Assembly: GCA_023417665.1 (NCBI GenBank)
Contig: JAEZFA010000288.1
Location: forward strand, 1-12,495
Direction of reading: 5' to 3'
Length of the DNA stretch: 12,495 nucleotides
Source: Pseudomonadota bacterium
GTDB taxonomy: Bacteria > Pseudomonadota > Alphaproteobacteria > Rhizobiales > Xanthobacteraceae
The position numbers were made by a program, and so were the translations under genes. Shown one piece after another: positions 6,716 through 12,495 of this stretch (positions are counted from its first letter, which is position 1; each line of letters opens with the position of its first letter). The notes under the pieces were generated by a model. That model ran no database searches. It was not told the origin of the DNA and was given only the letters and a program-made list of their open reading frames with translations.

Positions 6716-7774
6716 TCACTCCGGGAGTGCAGAGACAAGCTCCGCCATGCGTTTGTCGTAGGAATTGTTCGCGGCGAGATGCTTGCGGACGCTCGCGACG
6801 ACGTCGCGATAGTGCCCGGGCCGCTCCAGCGCATCGACGACCTTGTCGGCGATGTTCTCCCGCAGCATCAGCTCACGCGCGGCCGGACCGTACACCTGCA
6901 GCGCGATGTCTTCGTCGAGCATCAGCAGCGGAATAGTATCGGCGTAGAAGACCTCGAAATATTTCAGCGTGATGTGCTTCATATGATGGAGCACGGGGCG
7001 CTGCGTGAAGATATTGATCTTCGCCGTGCCCATCTTGCGAACGACGTCGGTGTACATCACCGAGTCTTCGGTCGACACGCGAAGGCGACGGATCAGCGCG
7101 GGGTCGCTTTCGAACGCCGCTTCGGGGCCGGCATCCTTGCCTTCGGCGGGCGGGCCGTCCCACCACAAACCGATGAAGCCGATGTCGCCGATACGCTCGC
7201 GCACCGGCGCGATCGCAGGGAGAAATTTCTGCCCGACATCGCGCCAGCGCCACCAGTTATGGCCGAGGTGCATGATGTCGTATTGCTTGTCCTGCACCGA
7301 ACCGAGCGGCGTCTCCAGTGCCGGGTCGTAGCCGTAGAAGATCATCGGCCGCACCCGCGGGTCGTCCGACTTCGCGAGCATCGGCTTCATCACGACATCG
7401 GAAAGCGTGTCGTAGTACTCCTTCCAGTGCCGCTGCCCGGCTTCGCTGGCGTGATTGAAGTCGTAGTCATCGACCCTGGTCAGCGGATGGTACATGCCGT
7501 CCATGTCGAAGATCATGCGGTGACGTTTCGGAATAATTCCGAGCAGCCGCGTTTCGTCGAGGCGGTTGAGCCGATAGATTTCCGACTCGAAGAGGTAGGC
7601 AACGCGATCGAAGGCGCGCACGTCGCGCGAGAACCGGATCTCGGGCAGATAGTCGAGCGGCTCGCCGTACATCGCGACGTTGTGGCCGTATTTCGGAGCA
7701 ACGCGGATATAGTTCGCGACGGCATGGGTGTTGCCGGCGTTACCGCGGTGCTTCATCACGAAAAGGATATTCAC
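6716..7774 (-). CDS. Glycosyltransferase-like protein, second of three tandem paralogues
   Basis: This 352-residue protein shares the family blocks in the same order: MNILFVMKHRG (1-11), FDMDGMYH (89-96), DFNH (105-108), LSDVVMKPML (124-133), VRPMIFYGYDP (141-151), HLGHNWWRWRDVG (169-181), APVRERIG (189-196) and YFEVFYADTIPLLML (272-286) followed by YGPAAREL (295-302). It is the most diverged of the three in the region before the C-terminal block, reading INIFTQRPVLHHMKHITLK (253-271) where the others have PVI-RPLF-FVT. The start is GTG 7774, which overlaps the previous stop as GTGA. GGAGG lies 10 nt upstream, so translation is probably coupled. There is no signal peptide or membrane segment. 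A sugar-transfer role is inferred from fold-like features and context; its specificity probably differs from its neighbours. Confidence 0.72.
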   Translation of the reverse strand: MNILFVMKHRGNAGNTHAVANYIRVAPKYGHNVAMYGEPLDYLPEIRFSRDVRAFDRVAYLFESEIYRLNRLDETRLLGIIPKRHRMIFDMDGMYHPLTRVDDYDFNHASEAGQRHWKEYYDTLSDVVMKPMLAKSDDPRVRPMIFYGYDPALETPLGSVQDKQYDIMHLGHNWWRWRDVGQKFLPAIAPVRERIGDIGFIGLWWDGPPAEGKDAGPEAAFESDPALIRRLRVSTEDSVMYTDVVRKMGTAKINIFTQRPVLHHMKHITLKYFEVFYADTIPLLMLDEDIALQVYGPAARELMLRENIADKVVDALERPGHYRDVVASVRKHLAANNSYDKRMAELVSALPE

Positions 7775-8850
7775 CGCGCGGAAACCTCCGCGAGTTCCTT
7801 GATCCGCACCGCATAGGAATGCCGGCTGGCGAGATGCTCGCGCGTTTTCAGCACGGCGTCCCAGTACGGCTCCGGGTTCTTCACCGCATCGCCGAGCCAG
7901 TTCGCAACCCCGTTCGCGGGGACGAGTTTGCGCGCGGCCGGACCGTAGATGCTTTCGACGAAGTCTTCGGGAAGCAGCAGCAGCGGAATCGTGTCGGCGT
8001 AGAAAGTTTCAAAGCTGCGATTGGTGACGAAGCCAAGCTCGCGGAACAACGGACGATGGATCACGGGGGCGAACTTCGCCTGCCCGAGCACGCCGACAAT
8101 CTCATCGAAGCGCACGCCATGACGCACTTCAACGTCGAGGCGATCGAGCAGGACCGGATCGGTGTCGACGCCCATGATCGCCTTGTCGATCGCCCAGCCC
8201 GGACGCTCGCTCCAGTCCCAGCCGACCAGCGATGCCTTGCCGACTTCGCCCCGCACCGGTTCGTAGGCTTCAAGGAAGCTGCGCACCTGATGCCAGCGCT
8301 GCCAGTTGCTGCCGGTGTAGATCACGCCGTAAGGCTTCTCTCGCCATTCCGCGACTGCGTCGCTCGCGCTGGCATAAGGCTTCACGACCGATCCCGGATC
8401 GAAGCCATGGAAAAGAAACGGCTTCACGCCTTCGCGCTTCGGGTGCAGCGAAGGCTGGAGAATGACGTCGGAGACGGCGGCAATCGCGTCCTGCCATTCC
8501 CAGGCTTCATGGCCGTCGAGCTTTTCCAGATGATTGAAATCGTGATCGACGCGGAGGGTTTCGTTGTAGCGTCCCCAGAGATCCAGGATCGCGCGCTTCT
8601 CGCGCGGAATGCCATCGAGTACGCGCGCCAGATACGGCATGTCCGGAAAGTCCGAGGGCACCTGCACGACGAACAGCGCGAGATCGACGCCGTCGAGCGC
8701 CGTGGTGAACTTCAGCTTTGGCAGTTCCGCATCGGCTTCGCCATAGACTGCGATGTCATGGCCGAGCCGTGTGCCGGCGACGACCCAGTGATGGATGGTC
8801 GCAACGCTGCGGGTCCACGCATCGACCGAAGTGACGAGAAGGATCTTCAT
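7771..8850 (-). CDS. Glycosyltransferase-like protein, first of three tandem paralogues
   Basis: This 359-residue protein is the promoter-proximal member of the tandem set. Family blocks are MKILLVTSVD (1-10), LDLWGRYN (89-96), DFNH (104-107), SDVILQPSLHPKR (127-139), VKPFLFHGFDP (142-152), YTGSNWQRWHQVR (178-190), EPVRGEVG (197-204), APVIHRPLFRELGFVTNRSFETFYADTIPLLLLPED (261-296; read as consecutive blocks) and IYGPAARKL (301-309). DLWG here replaces the D-x-DG of the other two. The layout is that of a two-Rossmann GT-B enzyme working in the cytoplasm on a nucleotide sugar; no family can be assigned with certainty. Its ATG at 8850 overlaps the epimerase stop as ATGA, and the next paralogue overlaps its own stop by 4 nt, so the three are tightly co-expressed. 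Confidence 0.72.
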   Translation of the reverse strand: MKILLVTSVDAWTRSVATIHHWVVAGTRLGHDIAVYGEADAELPKLKFTTALDGVDLALFVVQVPSDFPDMPYLARVLDGIPREKRAILDLWGRYNETLRVDHDFNHLEKLDGHEAWEWQDAIAAVSDVILQPSLHPKREGVKPFLFHGFDPGSVVKPYASASDAVAEWREKPYGVIYTGSNWQRWHQVRSFLEAYEPVRGEVGKASLVGWDWSERPGWAIDKAIMGVDTDPVLLDRLDVEVRHGVRFDEIVGVLGQAKFAPVIHRPLFRELGFVTNRSFETFYADTIPLLLLPEDFVESIYGPAARKLVPANGVANWLGDAVKNPEPYWDAVLKTREHLASRHSYAVRIKELAEVSAR

Positions 8851-9827
8851 TTGCGCGCTCCGGCGGCGGCATTGCCTTTTTCGAATTCGGATTTCGCCCA
8901 GGCGACGGTCTTCTTCAATCCGGCTTCAAAACTCGTCTTCGGCTCCCAGCCGAGCAGTTCTTTCGCCTTGCGGACATCGGCTTGCACCGCGCGCTGCTCA
9001 CCCGGGCGTCCCGGCGCATGATGGATCGGGTAGCCGTCCTCCTCGTAGCCGAATGCGCCGACGACCGCATCGGCAAGCTGGTTGATCGAAGTAGAACGGC
9101 CGCCGCCTAGATTGATGATCTGCCCCTTCGCCTTCTGAGAAACGAGTGCCTTGGACCAGCCGTCAACGATGTCTTCCACGAAGACGAAGTCGCGGGTCTG
9201 CTCGCCGTCACCGAAGATCGTGATCGGTTCGCCGCGCAGGATGTTGCCGCTGAAGATGCCGAGCACGCCCTGATACGGGTTATTGTAGGACTGGCCGGGG
9301 CCATAGACGCTGAACATGCGCAGCGAGGTCACGGAGAAATCGAAGCCGAGATCGGGACGCTCGGCCGTCGAGTGAACGTAGCGCTCCGCCGCGAACTTGG
9401 TGATGCCGTAGTAGGAATCCGGAACGCTCGGTTCGGTTTCCGGCGTCGGCACGACCTTGCAGTCGCCGTAAAGGGTCATCGAGCTTGCATAAAGCAGCCG
9501 GGGCACCTTGTGCTTCACGCAGAGTTTCAGCACCTGCACGGTGCCTTCGGTATTGGTGCGCAGGTCCGCGACCGGATCGGTAAACGCCTTGATGATCGAA
9601 ACCTGCCCGGCAATGTGACAGACCGCGTCGATCCCGCCTGCGAAGATCGGTTCGATCTCTTCGGGCTTCGTGACGTCCGCGCGCGTGTACTGCGCGGCGG
9701 CCGGCACCAGCGCAGGATCGCCGTTCGACTCGTTGTCGGCGACGAACACTTCGTGCCCGTCCGCGAGCAGGCGCTTCGTGAGATGAATGCCGATGAAACC
9801 GGCGCCGCCCGTAACCAATACCTTCAT
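8847..9827 (-). CDS. NAD-dependent sugar-nucleotide epimerase (UDP-glucose 4-epimerase-like SDR)
   Basis: The 326-residue protein is an extended short-chain dehydrogenase acting on a nucleotide sugar. It has the NAD-binding VTGGAGFIG (5-13), the acidic residue D31 after the second strand that favours NAD, YASSMTLYG (113-121) with the catalytic Ser, and YYGITK (139-144) giving the YxxxK pair Y140/K144. The substrate half carries the typical FGDGEQTRDFVFVEDIV run (begins near 207). The best guess is C4 epimerisation of a UDP-hexose or UDP-hexuronate; the epimerase families cannot be separated by eye. ATG 9827 has GGAGG 7 nt upstream. It lies 30 nt after the CDP-paratose epimerase-like gene and overlaps the first transferase gene by 4 nt, supporting a donor-supply role. 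Confidence 0.87.
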   Translation of the reverse strand: MKVLVTGGAGFIGIHLTKRLLADGHEVFVADNESNGDPALVPAAAQYTRADVTKPEEIEPIFAGGIDAVCHIAGQVSIIKAFTDPVADLRTNTEGTVQVLKLCVKHKVPRLLYASSMTLYGDCKVVPTPETEPSVPDSYYGITKFAAERYVHSTAERPDLGFDFSVTSLRMFSVYGPGQSYNNPYQGVLGIFSGNILRGEPITIFGDGEQTRDFVFVEDIVDGWSKALVSQKAKGQIINLGGGRSTSINQLADAVVGAFGYEEDGYPIHHAPGRPGEQRAVQADVRKAKELLGWEPKTSFEAGLKKTVAWAKSEFEKGNAAAGARK

Positions 9828-9857
9828 GCCACCGCCTCCAGCGGTCGTTCTTGCTTC

Positions 9858-10880
9858 TTAGAATGCCGCACGGTTCTGCTCGACCCACTCGATCAGCTTG
9901 CCGACGCCCTGCCTCGCGTCGATTGCTGGCTTCCAGCCGAGCAGCTTGTCGAGCTTGCGCACGTCGCTGACATAGACTTCCTGATCGCCGGGGCGCCACT
10001 TGTCGAACTTCAGCGGGATTTTCCGCTTGTAGTGTTTTTCGAGCATGTCGATCAGTTCGAGCAGCGAAAGCGTCTGCTCGGCGCCGCCGCCGATATTGAA
10101 AGCCTGACCGCGAATTTCGACGGGCGAGCGGATCGCCGCTTCATAGGCGCGGACGAGGTCGTCGACATGCAGAACGTCGCGGACCTGCTTGCCGTCGCCA
10201 TAGATCGTGATGTTCTTCTCCAGCAGGGTCGCGATCGCAAACCAGGCGACCCAGCCCTGATCCTCGACGCCGAATTGCCGCGGACCGTAGATGCAGGACT
10301 GCCGGAAGGAAGCGGCGGGAATGCCGTAGATGCGCGCGAAGTCGAGCACGTACTGGTCTGCCGCGCCCTTGGAGCAGCCGTAAGGCGACAGGAAGTCCAG
10401 CGGTTCGCTTTCCGGAATCCCGTGCGGCCGGTTGGTATAGGCATAACGATTGCCGGCGAGTTCGGACGAGGCGCCCGCGATCTTGCCGTAGACCTTGTTG
10501 GTCGAGGCGAACAGGAAGGCGGCCTCCGGGCGGAAGCGGCGCACGGCATCCAGAAGATTGAACGTGCCGAGCGCGTTCACGTCGAAGTCCATGCGTGGAT
10601 CGGTGACGGAGGTCGTCACCGCGACCTGCGCGGCCAGATGAATTACGGCGTCCGGTTTCGTCTCGGAAACCACCTTGTTGACCGCGGCGGTGTCGCGCAC
10701 ATCGACTTTGGCGAATTCGAACTCGGTTTCGTCCCGGAGCCAGGTCAGATTGCTTTCGGTGCCCACGCGGGAAAGGTTGTCGAGCACCGTCACCTGCCAG
10801 TTGCGCTGGCCGAAATAGCGGGCGGTATTGCAGCCGACAAAACCGGCGCCTCCGGTGATCAGAACGTGCTTGGTACTCAT
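9858..10880 (-). CDS. CDP-paratose 2-epimerase-like SDR (RfbE/Tyv type)
   Basis: The 340-residue protein is an extended SDR with ITGGAGFVG (8-16), ASTNKVYG (125-132) and SPYGCSKGAADQY (165-177), with catalytic Y167 and K171. Several runs recall the Salmonella/Yersinia tyvelose epimerase: LDNLSR (33-38), TTSVTDPRMDF (89-99), RQFGVEDQGWVAWF (201-214) and GKQVRDVLH (230-238). That enzyme inverts C2 of CDP-paratose to make CDP-tyvelose. The window holds no CDP-glucose synthesis or dehydratase gene, so the real substrate may differ. ATG 10880 is preceded by GGAAGG and begins the Rossmann fold directly; an extension to 10940 would cross the divergent methyltransferase start. It is the first gene of the minus-strand operon. 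Confidence 0.85.
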   Translation of the reverse strand: MSTKHVLITGGAGFVGCNTARYFGQRNWQVTVLDNLSRVGTESNLTWLRDETEFEFAKVDVRDTAAVNKVVSETKPDAVIHLAAQVAVTTSVTDPRMDFDVNALGTFNLLDAVRRFRPEAAFLFASTNKVYGKIAGASSELAGNRYAYTNRPHGIPESEPLDFLSPYGCSKGAADQYVLDFARIYGIPAASFRQSCIYGPRQFGVEDQGWVAWFAIATLLEKNITIYGDGKQVRDVLHVDDLVRAYEAAIRSPVEIRGQAFNIGGGAEQTLSLLELIDMLEKHYKRKIPLKFDKWRPGDQEVYVSDVRKLDKLLGWKPAIDARQGVGKLIEWVEQNRAAF

Positions 10881-10911
10881 CTCGCCTTCCGTTGAGTTGC
10901 GACGCGGGTAT

Positions 10912-10940
10912 ATGCCAAATAGCCGAATGCCGGATAACAA
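10912..10940 (-). promoter_or_regulatory. Weak promoter candidate for the glycan operon
   Basis: On the minus strand TTGTTA (10940-10935) and TGGCAT (10917-10912) are separated by 17 nt, in a noticeably AT-rich patch. Transcription would begin near 10905, about 25 nt before the first gene's ATG. The -35 matches four of six consensus bases and the -10 only three. The -10 overlaps the start codon of the divergent methyltransferase gene. The operon needs a promoter in this area, but this particular pair is uncertain. Confidence 0.22.
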
Positions 10941-11673
10941 ATATATCGAGGGATTGCGGGCGGCCTATCTCGACCTGATGCGGGACAGCCTGACGGGACG
11001 CCTGAACGAAGACCCGCCGCTGCCGTCCTCCAAAGTGGACGGCTATAAAGCGGATTTTCGCGAACAGGGTTGGGACTGGCCGTCAAAGGCGCCCTCCATG
11101 ATCGGCACCCTTCGGATGCAGAACGTGCGCAGCGAGTGCGAGCGCGTGCTCGCCGACAATGTCCCCGGCGACTTCGTGGAAACCGGCGTCTGGCGCGGCG
11201 GTGCCGCGATCATGATGCGCGCGGTGCTTTCGGCATACGGCGTCACCGATCGCAGGGTATTTGCCGCCGACAGCTTCGAAGGCTTTCCGGGACAGTCGGA
11301 GGCCGACACCAATTTCTCTGTCGGCGGGGTTAGCGACTTTGCCGTTTCGCTCGAGGCAGTGAAGGAGAATTTCGCGCGCTATGGCTTGCTCGACGATCAG
11401 GTCGTTTTTCTCAAAGGGCTGTTTCGCGACACGCTGCCGACCCTGCCCGCATCGCGCATCGCGATCTTGCGCCTCGACGGCGATCTCTACGAGAGCACGC
11501 GCGACGGCCTCATGCTTTACGAGCGGCTTTCGCCCGGCGGAACGCTGATTGCCGACGACTATTTCCTGTTCGACGGACAGCGCAAGGCCATCGACGAGTT
11601 CAGGGATGCTCAAGGCATCACGGACCCGATTGTCCGGATCGATCATTTTGGCGGCTACTGGATCAGGCGCTAG
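10912..11673 (+). CDS. TylF-family SAM-dependent O-methyltransferase
   Basis: The 253-residue protein belongs to the TylF (macrocin O-methyltransferase) family, which methylates sugar hydroxyls in antibiotics and surface glycans. The SAM site is GDFVETGVWRGGAAIMMRA (86-104). ADSFEGFPG (119-127) binds the cofactor ribose region. The metal and catalytic acids lie in LRLDGDLYEST (186-196) and IADDY (213-217). The start could be ATG 10912 or ATG 10927; neither has a strong ribosome site, and 10912 is chosen as the first one clear of the divergent gene. The 31-nt gap to that gene must hold or overlap both promoters. The stop TAG overlaps the stop of the convergent UDP-xylose synthase gene. The likely job is O-methylation of a sugar made by this locus. 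Confidence 0.86.
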   Translation: MPNSRMPDNKYIEGLRAAYLDLMRDSLTGRLNEDPPLPSSKVDGYKADFREQGWDWPSKAPSMIGTLRMQNVRSECERVLADNVPGDFVETGVWRGGAAIMMRAVLSAYGVTDRRVFAADSFEGFPGQSEADTNFSVGGVSDFAVSLEAVKENFARYGLLDDQVVFLKGLFRDTLPTLPASRIAILRLDGDLYESTRDGLMLYERLSPGGTLIADDYFLFDGQRKAIDEFRDAQGITDPIVRIDHFGGYWIRR

Positions 11674-12495
11674 ACCGGCGATACCGGCACTTTGTTCGCC
11701 GACAGCGCCGCTTCGAAATAGGCGATCGTGCGCTCGAGCCCCTGCTTCAGCGGCGTCAGCGGTTCCCAGTCGAGTTGCTCGTTCGCGCGGCTGATGTCCG
11801 GACGGCGTTGCCGCGGATCGTCGATCGGCACCGCGTGAAATGCGAGCTTCGAGGCGGAGCCCGTCATCGCAATCACGATGTCGGCGAGTTCGCGCATCGT
11901 AATCTCGTGCGGGTTGCCGAGATTGAGCGGGCCGGTGACGGAATCCGGCGCGTCCATGAATTTCACGAGGCCGGTAACAAGATCGTCGACATAGCAGAAC
12001 GAGCGCGTACGGCTGCCGTCCCCATAGATCGTGATGTCGCGGTTCTGCAGCGCCTGCACGATGAAGTTCGAAACCACGCGGCCGTCGTTCGGGTGCATGC
12101 GCGGGCCGTAGGTATTGAAAATCCGCACGACCTTCGTGCTGAGATTGTGCTGGCGGCGATAGTCGAAGAACAGCGTTTCAGCGACGCGCTTACCTTCGTC
12201 GTAGCAGGCGCGCGGACCGATCGGGTTCACGTTGCCCCAGTAATCCTCGACCTGCGGATGCACTTCCGGATCGCCATAGACCTCGGAGGTCGATGCCTGC
12301 AGCACCGGCGCATGCAGCCGCTTGGCGAGCCCCAGCACGTTCAGCGCACCGAGCATGCTGGTCTTCGCCGTCTTGATCGGGTCATGCTGATAGTGAACCG
12401 GGGACGCGGGACAGGCGAGATTGTAGATCTGGTCTACCTCGACAAAGAGCGGATTGCAGATGTCGTGGCGGAGCACTTCGAACTCGGCGTAGTCC
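11670..12495 (-). CDS. uxs: UDP-glucuronate decarboxylase (UDP-xylose synthase), 5' end outside window
   Basis: The visible 274 residues are the C-terminal part of an SDR that oxidises and decarboxylates UDP-glucuronate to UDP-xylose using bound NAD. The reading frame stays open to the window edge (DYAEFEV before LRHDICNPLF), so the N-terminal 40-60 residues with the glycine-rich NAD loop are missing from view. Diagnostic runs are IYNLACPASPVHYQHDP, LQASTSEVYGDPEVHPQ and GPRACYDEGKRVAE, the last giving the catalytic YxxxK. RIFNTYGPRMHPNDGRVVSNF and FCYVDDLV are also typical. UDP-xylose is a donor for xylose or, after epimerisation, arabinose. This fits the neighbouring epimerases and the GH39-like gene, whose family includes xylosidases. 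The TAG stop (11672-11670) overlaps the TAG of the methyltransferase gene. Confidence 0.93.
   Translation of the reverse strand, partial: DYAEFEVLRHDICNPLFVEVDQIYNLACPASPVHYQHDPIKTAKTSMLGALNVLGLAKRLHAPVLQASTSEVYGDPEVHPQVEDYWGNVNPIGPRACYDEGKRVAETLFFDYRRQHNLSTKVVRIFNTYGPRMHPNDGRVVSNFIVQALQNRDITIYGDGSRTRSFCYVDDLVTGLVKFMDAPDSVTGPLNLGNPHEITMRELADIVIAMTGSASKLAFHAVPIDDPRQRRPDISRANEQLDWEPLTPLKQGLERTIAYFEAALSANKVPVSPV

Noticed and set aside
7819..9021. 400-codon + strand open frame antisense to the first transferase and epimerase
   Set aside because: It crosses two real gene boundaries, has low-complexity composition and no recognisable domain.
9372..10895. 507-codon + strand open frame antisense to the two epimerase genes
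   Set aside because: Both epimerases have complete catalytic motifs and ribosome sites on the other strand; GC-rich codon bias creates long antisense frames.
10881..10940. 20-residue N-terminal extension of the CDP-paratose epimerase-like protein
   Set aside because: The Rossmann fold begins right at MSTKHVLITGG, which has GGAAGG before it; the extension would overlap the methyltransferase coding start.
1..12495. CRISPR arrays, tRNA genes, IS ends or phage attachment sites
   Set aside because: No regularly spaced repeats, cloverleaf-like segments, transposase or integrase motifs, or terminal inverted repeats were seen on either strand.

Overview
The window is GC-rich chromosomal DNA with bacterial gene density. 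Codon use and protein types fit an alphaproteobacterium, most likely Hyphomicrobiales near Bradyrhizobium, Rhodopseudomonas or Pseudolabrys. That placement is an inference from general resemblance; there is no rRNA or other marker to settle it. No tRNA, rRNA, insertion sequence, integrase or CRISPR array was seen, and no stretch over about 210 bp lacks a gene.

Left part (1-3698), ordinary metabolism and transport: the 3' end of a secreted-type hypothetical gene; an EamA/DMT-family permease (+); a convergent M20 metallo-amidohydrolase (-) with a good promoter candidate; then a short HPP-family membrane protein (+) followed 16 nt later by a RimJ/RimL-type GNAT acetyltransferase (+).

Right part (3712-12495), a sugar/glycan locus. 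Seven genes lie head to tail on the minus strand from 10880 down to 3712, with gaps of 30, -4, -4, 5, 6 and 17 nt, and so are almost certainly one operon. In transcription order they are: a CDP-paratose 2-epimerase-like SDR; a UDP-glucose 4-epimerase-like SDR; three successive paralogues of one glycosyltransferase-like family; a GH39-like (clan GH-A) glycosidase without a signal peptide; and a minimal SPFH/band 7 membrane protein. Diverging from the operon across only 31 nt is a TylF-type O-methyltransferase (+). It runs tail-to-tail into a UDP-glucuronate decarboxylase (UDP-xylose synthase, -), whose 5' end lies outside the window. The two converging genes share one CTAG as overlapping stop codons.

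Taken together, the right part looks like a cassette that makes nucleotide sugars (UDP-xylose, an epimerised UDP-hexose, possibly a 2-epimerised deoxyhexose), transfers them with three related transferases and may methylate the product. The glycosidase could trim or edit the glycan and the SPFH protein could organise the enzymes at the membrane. No flippase, polymerase or ABC exporter is visible, so the carrier and the final product are unknown. The best candidates for something little described are the three-paralogue transferase family and its fixed company of a cytosolic GH39-like enzyme and a minimal SPFH protein.
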